A DNA stretch of 64,000 nucleotides from Himantopus leucocephalus (lineage: Eukaryota; Chordata; Aves; Charadriiformes; Recurvirostridae), in contig RSEF01000002.1 of the NCBI GenBank assembly GCA_003993805.1, forward strand, positions 69,855,120 through 69,919,119. The letters are read 5' to 3'. This document shows, piece after piece, positions 1 through 11,300 of the stretch (positions are counted from its first letter, which is position 1; every line of letters starts with the position of its first letter). A model generated the notes under the pieces. It was not told where the DNA came from and searched no databases. It was given only the letters and a program-made list of their open reading frames with translations. Position numbers and translations under genes: made by a program.

Positions 1-648
1 CACCACAACTCTTTGGGCCTGGCCATCCAGCCAGTTTTTCACCTGGCGAAGCATATGCCTGTCCAAGCTATGAGTAGCCAGTTTCTCCAGGAGAATGCTG
101 TGAGAAATGGTGTTAAAAGCTTTACTAAAGTCCAGGTAAACAACATCCACAGCCTTTCCCTCATCCACTAAGCAGGTCGCCTTGTCATAGAAGATCAGGC
201 CAGTTAAGCACGACCCGCCTTTCATAAAGCCATGCTGACTGGGACTGATCACCTGGTTGTCCCGTACATGCTGCATGATGGCACTCAAGATGATCTGCTC
301 CATAATCTTCCCGGCACCGAGGTCAGACTGACAGGCCTGTAGTTCCCCAGATCCTCCTTCCAGCCCTTCTTGTGGATGGGCATCACATTTGCTAACCTCC
401 AGTCAACTGTGACCTCCCTGGTTAGCCAGGACTGCTGATAAATGATGGAAAGTGGCTTGGTGAGCATTTTCTCCAGCTCCCTCAGTCCCCTTGGGTGGAT
501 CCCATCAGACTCCATAGACTTGTGCATGGTCACTAGCCATTTCCCCTTGGATTGTGGGGACTTCATTCTGCTCCCCATCCCCGTCTTCCAGCTCAGGGGC
601 TGGGTACCTGGAGAACAACTGGACTTATTATTAAAGACTGACTTCCTC
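1..648 (-). mobile_element. CR1 LINE fragment, ORF2 reverse-transcriptase part (antisense)
   Basis: On the minus strand the sequence encodes CR1 ORF2 motifs: DGIHPRGLRELE, PLSIIYQQSW, DWRLANVMPIHKKG, then NYRPVSLTSVPG (around 355-320) and, after frame breaks, the region around WLDGQ near position 30. It is 5'-truncated at about 648 and its 3' end lies outside the window. Frame breaks and stops mark it as dead. Confidence 0.88.
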
Positions 649-930
649 ATAGGTACTGGGGAGACTGCTTTCAGGTCTCCCCAAACCCATCCCTTCTCCA
701 GGCTGATCAAGCCCCAGTCCCTCAGACTCTCCTCACAGGGCAAGTACCCCAGCCCTGACTGCCTTGAGGCAGTTTTGGGGGCCCAGAACTGGACAAGGTA
801 TCTAGGTGTGGTCTAAGGAGTGCTGAGGATGGGGATCTACTTGATCTGCTGGCTGTGTTCCTGTTCACATAGCCGCAGATGCTGCTGGCCATCCAGACCT
901 CTTGTGCTCAGTAGGTACCTCCAAGGTTAT
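649..930 (-). mobile_element. CR1 LINE fragment, 3'-proximal part (antisense)
   Basis: The minus strand reads as the CR1 3' region: CTGGGCCCCCAAAACTG, then GAGGAGAGTCTGAGGGACTGG and CAGCCTGGAGAAGGG. In one intact copy this part would lie downstream of the reverse transcriptase; here it lies upstream (in element sense) of the RT fragment at 1-648, so it belongs to another copy. The outer border near 930 is approximate. Confidence 0.75.
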
Positions 931-3115
931 TTCAGCAGTAATGTGCTCGACACACTCTCCATTCAGGAAGCTGACGCAGCCCCATCAGCTTGGCTGCCCA
1001 CTTGAATGCCAGCAGCCACATTGCAAAAGAGGCGTGCTAGATGGTGCTAACGAAGGGAAGGGGTTAATTTCTCCTGGCTTGTACATAACCCTACACTTCC
1101 AGCTCAGTAGATGGAAGGAATGTGATTAAATCAGTGTTGATACCAAGTCTGAGAACAGATGTGAGAGTGAATTGGCAGAGCTGGAATTCAGATGGGATGA
1201 AAATAGCAAAAGGGAGTGGGTGGAAACTGTCACACATTTGTGTTACAGGTGCTTGGTCTAGACCCCAGCATTTGCAGAGACTCCTGTATTTTTCTGCTTA
1301 CCAATTCTTATTAATCCTGTTTCTCTTGTCAGCAGGGCCTTTTTCCCTTAATGTTAATGTCCGGCATTTCAAGCCTCCTGTTCTCTCCCCTGAAGGACAA
1401 CTGGGGTAAAAAGTTCCTTTCAGTTCCAAGTAGGCAACAAGGTGTAAATATTGCAAATTCCCCCACCTCTTACGCAAGACAACACCTGAACTCATTCGCT
1501 CCCATTTATAGACAGGGAAACTGAGGCACACAGTGCAAATGTTTTTAAAAAACACCAAACAAAAAAAACCCTAACCACTGCAGGTTCTTCTTACTCCCTT
1601 CACAGAAGCAACTGAAATACTCTGCAGAGAGCAAAGGCCATGTTTGCACTGTGCACTGGGATTGAGCAATGCATGTTTCCCTTAGGACATGTCTTTTCTC
1701 TTAGTTGTTTCCCCTTGCCTTCGATCTGTCTGGGTTCATTGGTTTTTGTCGGTTTTGGGTTGGTTTTTTTTTTGTAGTGACTGTGACATCTGTCTTGTAA
1801 CAGATCAAATGCTTAAAATCAGCCCGGGCTGTCCATTTGCAGTGTAAGAGATGCACTTGTAACTCAGCCACGGGGGCGTAGCAAGCTTTTCCATCAAAGG
1901 GTGGGAAGACTCGTACGGCTTCGATGTAAGATGAAGCCTTCAAAGGATCCACCACTCCTTGCAGCGACCCGTGTCGGTCTTGCCACCACCCATTCCCTTG
2001 GTGGATTTTTCAGGATTTACGTCACCACTCTGGAGAATTAACAGCACTCTTCTTGCAGCTTTACGCAGAAGTAGTATCAGCTGTAGTCAGCGAAAAGCAG
2101 AGTACTGCAAACACAGGTCTTGGCAGCAAAGTGAGGAGAGAACAGACCATCAACTAAAAAATTTGGCATTGTGTTTATTTGTAACTCTTTAATCTCCCCA
2201 TCAGTTTGTTCCACAAAGGACTAAGAATCAGGGTTTCACTGATGTTTGCTTAAAAAGGGAAAACGCTTCCAATTTACCTCTAACTGTGCAGCTGTAACAT
2301 AGTGTAGAAATGTTGTCTTTGTGTACAGAAATGAGGAAAATCAATTGCAGATCCCAAGGGGCAGACGTATTGGTTGAGAAGGTCTCTAAATACTTGCAGT
2401 TGCTCGATGGACTTGGAACCAGATCCCCTCTGCGCTGCGTGCCTGCTCAGCTCCACGCTGAGAGGGGGAAGAAAGGGAATGCATGCACCAGGGAAATGCT
2501 CTTTATGGTCTCCAAAATGGTCTTATCAAGGGCAGAAGAAAGAAGGGAGGCAGGCATTCAGCATGCCCAAAGAGACATACTCTGATTGTGTTATTCACAG
2601 GCACATAGCGAGGATTACTTTAGTCCCCATTGTTCAACAGAGCGTGTTTGTGACTTCTGCTCAGGAGAAATAGGTTGAAAACTGTTCAGCCTTTACAGGA
2701 AATATTAGTGTTGCAAGGCTGTCAAGGTCACTGTCAGTCTGGGTTATCTGCTATGTAAGTGCTAGCTGCACAAATCAGGCTTAGCTAAGGGCTATAATTC
2801 ATACACTCGGCATTTTGTGGATTATGTCCTTTAGCTTTCCCTCATTGCCGTTTTGGATATTCATTTAGCTCTGGTGTATGACCATTGCAATTTCTCATTG
2901 GGGTAATTTCCCCATGTGGTGCAGTGTTTTGCTGTATACTCCTTAATCACAGGCATACAAACTCACTCTGTATGAGTATTTTTATGTATAATGCTATTGT
3001 TATCTTTGAATGCAGATGGTTCACCTTTGGACAAAACAACAGAAAAATGCAGATTACAGAGGGGGAAAAAAAATCAATGAAAAAGTTACAAATCCCACAG
3101 GAAATATTAACAAGG
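931..3115. other. non-coding stretch, no gene recognised
   Basis: No coding pattern seen. A short motif AGACAGGGAAACTGAGGCAC at 1511-1530 resembles the conserved core of antisense MIR SINEs; too little surrounds it to define an element. The frame at 2310-2585 (91 codons) has no recognisable features. Confidence 0.5.
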
Positions 3116-3117
3116 AA

Positions 3118-3330
3118 GCTCCTGTGGTTAAGGCACCCAGAAGAGAGTCAGGAAATCTCAGATCTTTTCCCAGTTCTGATCTGGACTTCTTCAGGAGCTT
3201 TCTGATTTCCAGGTGCCCTAGCTTTTATTTATAAACCAAAGATTATGGTATTCCCACCTCATGGATTTATTGAAATGATTAACTGAATTCCTGACTCTAA
3301 AATGTATTGTAAGGAAGTATTACAAAGAAA
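3118..3330 (+). mobile_element. MIR-like ancient SINE
   Basis: Landmarks follow MIR order: GTGGTTAAGGCACCCAG with GAGTCAGGAAATCTCAG (tRNA-like head), CCCAGTTCTGATCTGGACTT, then the core TTTATTTATAAACCAAAGAT in the position of CTCAGTTTCCCCATCTGTAA, followed by ATTCCCACCTCATGGATTTATTGAAATGATTAA. Heavily diverged, as expected for an ancient amniote CORE-SINE. Ends are approximate. Confidence 0.55.
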
Positions 3331-3334
3331 CATT

Positions 3335-6300
3335 CTAGCATACACATATGCTTCTATATTATCTTACAAAACTACATCAATGATAAGAAGAGTGGTGGAA
3401 AATAAAATAAATTTTTCTGTCCAACAAACCAATTAATCTGTGTAATCAAAACAGCTTCCTGATTGTGCAATCCACAACACGTTCCCTTTAATAATGAAGT
3501 GAAAGTCTAAAGAACGTGTGCATGGGGTCATCCCCGGTATGGCTGGCTAGCTGAGGCAGTAATTTTGAAATATGAATAGGTCCATATTGCAAGGAAAGGA
3601 CCGTCTCTTCTGAGATCCTATGTTGAATAATGCGTAGCTCATTCTGTAAGATTTTCAGCCAATGTGATTTTTTTTTCCTTCCCTGTTAGTGCTGAAGTTG
3701 CTGTAGTATATTAGCTTTTATCCTTCAGTTGTCTGGTTCTCTTTCATAATTTTTCTAGTTAACGTTAGGTTTTGTCCTACAACGCCACAACAATTTCTAT
3801 ACATCCTTTACATGCCAGATGTGCAGGCACCTTCATTGCTTGAGGACATTGCCTGTTTCTCTCCAGCTCTGTGATTCAGTCAAGCATCTCAGCAGAAGGC
3901 TTTCTCACTGCTTATGCCTTCTAAACTCCTTAACGCATTTAAGTGGCCTTGAATGTGATCACTTCTACTGCACAGCTGGGCCTATAGCAAATGCCCAGAA
4001 TCAACCAGACTGAAAGTTCTGAGCCTGAAATTTGACTCCCAGTGCTGTTGCCTCAGGCCCCATCTTCTGTATTGCCGACAGTTTGGCTCGGAGAAAAAAT
4101 AATGGGTATAGTTGCTTACACAAAGTCCCTTTTTTCATTCTGTCCTATCTGATCTGATCCTATTTATACATCTGAAGAAATAATTTTAAAAGTGTTTCAG
4201 CCTTTGCTGCTGATTAATTATCAACCCCTTTCAACTGAATTTTCCCTTCCTTCCTCTTGTTCTCTCTCCTAAAAAAAATATTAATAATAATAATGAAATA
4301 AACAAAAAGCTATGACTGTCAGGTATTAAGCCTTTCTGACCAAATGGAGAAACTTGATGTACCCTAAGTCAGTTATTACACAGGCACATTCAGTTTGTAT
4401 TACTGCCATCTAAACGTACAGGTCACCCGTGATGGTGCACTATGTTTAAAAGTGACCATGAGTAGACTGAAACACCCTTGTGTTTTCCCTAATGACTTGC
4501 CTGTCAGTAGGGAACAGGTGTTTCAGAATGCACTTTGGACACAAAGCGAAATTTTGAGGAAAATTTAAATGATCTTAGTTCCTTAGAAATGCATAAAATT
4601 ATCCATTGCTTAATCAATTATACACACATACATGCCCTCTCCCACAGAAGACGCTGGATCAGGCATCTACATTATTTGATGTAATTATGTTGGTTGTAAA
4701 ATAAAATGCAATTGATACGGAGTATTTCTGGGTTTATTTGCCATATGTGGCACACAAAGACAAATGGTAGGTTACTTCTGAATTTTTATTTCAAGTATGT
4801 TACACACATTTATATGTAAAAATTGATTATAAAAAAGCAAATGTGGGATTAATTTACCATGCTTTAAGTAAATTGCATATCCCTTGTAACCATCCTTCTG
4901 GTCAGAAGTCCCTTGGACTCCAGCAATGCAAACATCTACTCTGGTAACAGAGGCACTACAGAGTGATGCACAGTGCTTTGCTTCCATCAGCACTTCAAAA
5001 TTAGTCAAAGGATTATAGAAAGAGCCTCCTTGTCACAGCCTGGAATTCCAAACTGCATTAAAAATCCTAATGTTGCAGTTTAACTGTTGAAGGATTTTTT
5101 TTTCTTTTTAAGATTGTGTTCTTAAGTGCTTGCAAATTCACATTTTTGGCTCAAATTGTGACATAAACACCCACAGTCACTCTCGACTCTTTTTGCTTCA
5201 CGTTCTGCACCAGCAGCCCGATAAGGGAGATTCCTTGATTTCAGACTCCAGAATCTCTTTTGCTTTCTTTGGTCCAAGAGGACAAGTCTTCTCTCCCTTA
5301 TATAGTGTGCCTGAGTTCAGCTTTTCTCATGTCCTTGTTTCATATATACTGCACATTCTCAACACCAAAAGCAGGTGCTCGTATGTCTCATCTCCCATTC
5401 CGTGTATCTCATGGCTGACTCAGTACATCCCAAAGATATGGACAGTTGATTTCTTCCAAGCCATGGCTTTGGTTATCAGTCATGTAACGACTGACATAGA
5501 TGATATATGTTTGGCTTCATGTTTTATAGACCACAAAATAAGTCATCTTTACATGTCCTTAATATCACTGGCTGCTTCATTCTTACTTTTGTTGCTTTAA
5601 GGTTAACAGTCTCATTGAAGATTCCTACAGATTGACCCGTCTACAGATGCTCCTGGGAAATGTGTCCCTACTTCTCTTGCAGAGACAGAAAGTTCCTCTT
5701 GGTCCAGAAAGACTTCCAGAATATTTTCTCCTTTCTTACATTCAGATTTGATCCACCCAGGACAAGAGCATAGAGTTACCTCTTTGGCTTACTTGAACAT
5801 CACATGACAAGTTACCTCCACTTTGCAGTAAAGGAACTCCATCCACAATCAGGTTGGGAGCAGAGACAGCCCCACACACTTAGCTTTTCATACTGCAGTG
5901 CCTGTTGTGTTTGCTTTTGAAAGATGAGAGCTATTGGTTCCGTGAAGAGCTTAATTACCCGGCTTTGCGCTGCCATGGCCTCCTTATAACCTGGTTTTCA
6001 TATCACAGGAGCGTTCTTACTCAGAACAAGAGGGCTGCACCGCAGAGTGAAATAAAGTTGATACTAACTTTATAACAGCATCGTAACACCGTTGTGTAGC
6101 TGTAATGGTATTTCTTAGCTGCCTAACTCCTAAAAGTTGCTGTAGTGCATAACAGTGCTTTTCGAAGGCTTGTCCAGCACAAGCAGATCACTGACAGGTT
6201 ACCTATACTTTCAGGCTGTTCTGAAGAGGCCATACATTATCATTTATTTCCTCTCCGTACCACTCAGCCATCCAGCTCGTGTCGCGTTTACTGATGAGCC

Positions 6301-7790
6301 CATGGTCCTGTCAGTGTCAGCTTAGACAGAACTTGAAGTAAGCCCACTTTTGCAAGTGTTGTCACTGTTTGAATCCTGGAAAGTTGTCATTTCATGTACA
6401 TTGATGAGGGTGAGCATGTGTTTCATATCTGGTCTGTTTTTTTGATAATTGGGAGACATACTCTCTTTTCTTAGGCATGTCTAAAACAGAAAACAGAAAG
6501 GAAAGCTTAAAACTGAGGGTTTCTATGAAAGGCAATTTTTTTAAAGTTTGAAAGTGTTGCTTTTTCTCCTTGCTAACCATACGTTACACCTTTTCCATTT
6601 GTCACCAGAAGCACTCAGTACAAAGCAAAGGTGTTGTTTCTTGCTCAACCAAGGAGCTTTGTAGGACAAAAGCCTTAGTCACAAAAGCAATTTTATATTT
6701 AACTCATGTTTTCATATGAACAGACATCAAGCTCTTGCAAGTGTGTTTCCACCTGCCTTCAATACAGGTCAGCGCCCAAAATATTTTCATCAAATTGTCA
6801 AAGTAAAGCCCCAGTCCTGACACTGGTCTTAAACTTAATGTCGCTGTTGAGTTTAGTGGAGATTAGGCACAATCACCACTAGAGGACAGGACAAGCAACC
6901 TGTAAGAATTCAACAGGCATTTTAAATAATGAAGCTCACTTGTGAGGTCAGAGCAATATTAAACTTTGATGAAAGCTAGGTTGATACCTGAGACTGGACC
7001 TCACCCAAGAGTAAGATACACATAATTCCACCAGAGTGGTTATTTTCACTATGTGGCTCTGCTTTTTCTTAACTGCATCACTAAAACTGGGACTTTTTTT
7101 TATGCATGGGGAAGGAGAGATTTCTTTAGAGATCTGAAGTTCTTTCAGGACACTGAGCAGAACAGGGGCATCTGTCTCTTCTGAGTGATATCCTTGCTTT
7201 CATACTTTCATCCTAACAAATTCCTACAAGATTTATCTTGTCAAACTTTAGTCTGAATGGCACAAATTACTGGCAGGATTGTCAATCTAAAAAAGAGACA
7301 GGCATAAATTTAATTGCTCCCTGAAGATGCATGAAAAGCTACATTTAGCTGCAGCTAATTAGATATTCTCCAATCAACAGTTATGATTCATCTGCTGAGG
7401 AACAAAACAAGAAGGCAAATATGAAATAGGCAGCAGAAGTTAATTCTTACCTCCCAAAATGCTGGAGTTGGTTTTGTTTTGTTTTTAATTAGAAATGCAG
7501 CCGGTGTTGCACGCACTGTACCAACACCAAAGGCTCGTGCTACCTCAAAGCCAGGAGGCACAGACCTCCACATGAGGGGGTGACTTCACTGCTACCGCAG
7601 ACAAAGCACAGTTTGGCTTCTGTGAAGTGACCTTCCCAAACACCTCCCCACTTTTCCCAAACTATCAGCCAGCATTAAGGGTACAGATAAAACCCCAAGG
7701 AAGTTCTTTTCCAAGGATCTTAAAATGTCTCTTTACCAAGAAAGATGGAGCTTCACAAAAATGCCCATCTGAAATGGGGTTGTCAGCAAT
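3335..7790. other. non-coding stretch downstream of CD83
   Basis: This is the region 3' of CD83 and may hold its unresolved last exon and 3' UTR. An open frame at 5130-5600 (plus, 156 codons, hydrophobic C-terminus) has no recognisable domain and is probably chance. AATAAA occurs on the minus strand at 6248-6243. A minus-strand frame (5,600-5,735, beginning CKKGENILEV) could be read as a tail, but it has no pyrimidine tract before it. Confidence 0.4.
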
Positions 7791-7840
7791 TTAGAGGTAT
7801 GGAAACTGAGGCAAAAAATAGGTGGACTTGACCTTGTCCA
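7790..7840 (-). mobile_element. possible MIR core remnant (antisense)
   Basis: GTATGGAAACTGAGGCAAAA followed by GGTGGACTTGACC resembles the reverse complement of the MIR core (CAAGTCACTTAACCTCTCTGTGCCTCAGTTTCC). Very short. Confidence 0.3.
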
Positions 7841-7858
7841 TCATGCCGCCACACAAAG

Positions 7859-7978
7859 CTATGCCATAGGTGAGGAAGGGATCCCAGGGGCCTGTGCCTC
7901 CATCTCGAGCAAATGGTGTTCCCAAGTACCAAACCAGAAGAGCTGTTGATGTGCCCTTAAACTGAAGAGTAGCTTGCA
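7859..7978 (-). CDS. weak candidate for CD83 terminal exon (cytoplasmic tail)
   Basis: After exon 4 a phase-0 terminal exon of about 40 codons is expected. A 39-codon open frame starting CKLLFSLRA and ending PGIPSSPMA-stop follows a GAG|TGC acceptor-like site, below a pyrimidine stretch on the minus strand, 300 bp from exon 4. It would give a 204-residue protein, near the human 205. However, the similarity to the human tail is marginal (only an ME...A...SP pattern), it is tryptophan-rich, and the better acceptor nearby (CTTTCAG) leads at once to a stop. Other acceptor phases are possible. Confidence 0.18.
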   Translation of the reverse strand, partial: CKLLFSLRAHQQLFWFGTWEHHLLEMEAQAPGIPSSPMA

Positions 7979-8064
7979 CTCAGAGCAGCTGAAAGCAGGA
8001 ACTGGCAGCAGGGCGCAGGAAAATAACTGTCTGGTTTGAGTTAGATGAGGGTGTAGTGAAATGT

Positions 8065-8070
8065 TTTATT
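8065..8070 (-). promoter_or_regulatory. AATAAA polyadenylation signal, possible end of a read-through CD83 transcript
   Basis: AATAAA on the minus strand lies 136 bp past the TAG (8208-8206) reached when exon 4 is not spliced. It could end a transcript coding a 187-residue CD83 with the tail VSNSLSYKQ..., but AATAAA also occurs by chance in AT-rich introns. Confidence 0.25.
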
Positions 8071-8277
8071 TCTTTGGAACTCCATCCGGTGTTCCTCATG
8101 CACCTGAGTTTCCTCTAGCTTTGAAAATACCATGTGAATATTTAAAAGATTTGATCATAAATTAAGTATGAACACCAACTTCTGACCGGCTGTGTTAAGG
8201 TGGTGCTAGCAGAGAAAACGAGTGGGATTTTTTTGTTGGTTTTCATTGGTTTGTTTATAAGAAAGGGAATTACTTAC

Positions 8278-8381
8278 ACAGGTAAAAAAGATGAGCAGCA
8301 AGTAAAAGATCCCAAGGCAAGTCAGCATGAAAAGCTCGGTTTTGTATTTTTTTAATTTTTCATCTTCTATTCCAGGGCAAC
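8278..8381 (-). CDS. CD83: CD83 exon 4 (stalk and transmembrane segment)
   Basis: The acceptor ATTTTAG (to 8382) and donor GTAAGT (8277-8272) bound 104 nt. The exon encodes [17 protein letters not shown], then a Leu/Ile/Phe-rich membrane span ending FFTC. The human equivalent starts GCPAQRKEETFKKYRAE, so the stalk Cys132 (human Cys129, used for dimer disulfides) is kept. Ends in phase 0. Without splicing, the frame continues 22 codons to TAG at 8208-8206. Confidence 0.9.
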
Positions 8382-11300
8382 CTAAAATGTAAAGCAAGGT
8401 GTTACATTGTTCTGGTGTTTATAAAATATTTTTAAACTATTACCTTCATGAAATGCCACGCGGAGGATAGGACAGTCAAGAGTCTGTACTGTACCTGTTA
8501 CTCTTAATGTGACTGTGCTGCTCAGATTGCGTTCTCCACTCTGTTCCCCCAAAATGCACTTATATGTCCCGCTGTTATGGCTGGTCACGTTTTTGATCCT
8601 CAGTGAAAAGAAGGTGTCGTTGGAGAGCTCCAGGGACCCCCCAAGTTCTTTTGGGTAACGGGACTCCACATCAAGGACTTTCCATAATATGCCTTCGCCA
8701 TCGCCAGCCATCTGGAAAACAAAAATATATTTCTCGTCTTGGGCAACGGTGTCATCCTGAGTTTTAGGGGAAAGAGAGTTTTAAAGCCAGCTTATGGCGG
8801 AAAATGCAGAGGCTGACGAGAGCCGTGGGGGGGGGAAGCATCTCAAAAGCATCAAATACGTTCATGCTCACAACCAAAAAGTATTTGCTTTTTTGCTTAA
8901 ATAGGCACTATATTTCTAAACAGACACTATAGAGCTATTCTGTAATAGCTTCTTAATCTGCCTCACCTGGACACGATCCTGGTAGAGACATAAATGATAA
9001 AAGGCAGGAGTAGAGTTTGCTCTCACGGTGTCTATGCAGAGACCCCAAAAGAGTTCAAACAGCGAGAGACAGTCCACGGGGATGGAACTCAGGCAGCAAA
9101 AGGCAGCCTAGCCAGCTGCTTAGCGGTGGCTCTGGGGACCAGGTGTCCCCAGGAGAGGGTGGCAGCAGGCAGGTAGGCTCCACCGCTGCCTGCGCTCGCC
9201 CTGCCAGCACACTTGCCGCCATGAGCGGCTGGGAATTATTAAACCTGCCAGCCCAGCAGGCACACCGCAGCGCGCCGGCTCTGCCAGCCATGGGCTGGCA
9301 TCCTCCCAGCGACCCCGCAGCCCCGAGGTCCGTGTGGGAACGCAGCCCTGGAAACTGCACTGCCCTGTGCCAGTTTCTGTGCAGTTGACCCCTGAAACCA
9401 CCGTGCCTCTCTGGAGGAACCAGGGGGGTTTCCCCCCTCCCCTCCACTCTACTCTTTGTTGGAACCAAAGAACAAAAACGGCTTCGACTCCTTCAGATTC
9501 GGTTGCGTGAAGGTCACAAGCAGGTTCTGGTGCACTTGGGGAGCATTTGTGTGTTGAACTTCTTAATTGTAACCAGAAGAACTACATTCCTTGGCATGGC
9601 TGAGAGGCTGCTGGAGGAATGAAGTGTATTCCCAGAACAGTTTGTACTGCAGGGCGATAGGATGCACTGAAAATGACAATTGGCTGAGAACCACAAAGAA
9701 GAGAGAAATCACTAACTTGATTTGAAAGATGGGAGAAGGGTTTGAATTAGCCCGTGTCCATTCTTATTCATCGACGGTTGCTCCCTGGGATTCAAGGCAG
9801 CGTGCCCTCCATGAAGGATTCCCAAGTAATGAATTCAGTCTTCCTGTGGACCAGCAGAGCCAGAGCCAGCTCATACAGTCCAAGGCTCAGCTTTTCAGCC
9901 AAACCTATAACTAATGTAAGCCAAGGCTTTTTTATTTGTATTATTTTATTTTAATAGACACATTTTTGTGTTGCATGTTGGTGCTTACTTTCTATCAGTA
10001 TAGCTACTTCATCAGGGTATAACAGTTACACTGAAAGTTATTAAAATTAACACAATTTTCTCATACTGAGGCTAGGAGTATCTGGTTTCTCTTTCATGGG
10101 GAAAAGCATGAGGAAAGCGTACTCAGGAGTCTGAAGAGAAATATGGGCCTGATGCTCTGTTATACTTTGCTACTTTTGCAGCCCTAAAATGGTGTAAAAC
10201 AAGCTGCAAGTTGGGGAACTTTTCAGGAACTGGGGAATCAGACTAAAGCACAAGATTTTCATAATTGTAAAGATCCCTTCTCAGAAAGGTTTGGGGGTTT
10301 TTAGGGCATCAGCTGAAACACAGAGCAGTAATTCCCTGGGGCTTTCCACGCTTTACCCAGAAAGAGGGAAGAAAGTACCTTCTTCCTTTTAATCCCTTGG
10401 TAAATTTACCCCAGCTTCTCTTTCTTACTACGCTCAGCCCCAAGCAGCTATGAGACAAGCAGTATCTGTGGTGGGTTTCAGGCTGTAGGGACTTCACTGT
10501 GCTACAGGGATTTTGGGCCCTGCACATTGTCAGAGATGTGGCCAGAAGCATTCCAATACCCAGGCTGGGCTCAGCTCTGGTTACAAGTGGGTCAATAGCA
10601 GTTAAGTGGATAGCGTTGACCTCCCTCAGATCATATTTTTGCCACTCTCCCTTCCCTTACCACCCCCTTCCTCAGTGAAATTTAAAACTGCCCACAGGGC
10701 AATAAAGAGAACCAGCCTGGCTGCCCTTCGTATTGCCCTAAAATCCAGATAGGAGGTCTGAGCTACACGCAGAGAATTAGTTTTGTTTTTTCCTTTTTTT
10801 TTTTTTTTTANTTTTTTTTTTTTTTTTAATTCACTGGTAGCATAAATGATTGTTGTCTTGGGTGGTAAATGGTGCTGTGATTCTTGTGGCTGAGACCTGG
10901 GAATCAGAAAACACTTTGATCTTTCTGTATGAGATTGTAATCACCACTGCTAATATAAGGGTGAAGTAAATTAAGTCCATCTATCCTGTGCTTGACTATG
11001 CACTTATTCCCAGTGAGATTTTTGGAAAATGATTTAACTTTCCTATTTTATGGGGACACTGAGAGCCTTTCCCCAAAACAGAAGAAAATGTTACCTTGTG
11101 GCCTAATCTGGCTCCNTGTAAATTAAGTCCATCTATCCTGTGCCTGACCATGCACTTATTCCCAGTGAGATTTTTGGTAAATGATTTAACTTTCCTATTT
11201 TATGGGGACACTGAGAGCCTTTCCCCAAAACAGAAGAAAATGTTACCTTGTGGCCTAATCTGGCTCCCTCACCTGGGGAGAAACTAGTCGCGATCTGGAT

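Noticed and set aside
5130..5600. 156-codon plus-strand frame with a hydrophobic end
   Set aside because: No recognisable domain, no convincing start, and it is antisense to the CD83 3' side.
5600..5735. minus-strand 42-codon frame beginning CKKGENILEV, as a possible CD83 tail exon
   Set aside because: The upstream AAG acceptor has no pyrimidine tract and the residues do not resemble the known tail.
7388..7573. minus-strand frame containing VARAFGVGT, compared with the human CD83 tail motif ERAFLPVTS
   Set aside because: Only RAF and a T match; an in-frame TGA lies just upstream, and no phase-0 acceptor gives a tail of the right length.
9055..9468. 137-codon minus-strand frame in CD83 intron 2
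   Set aside because: GC-rich composition with frames open on both strands; no family motif and no matching splice pattern with CD83.
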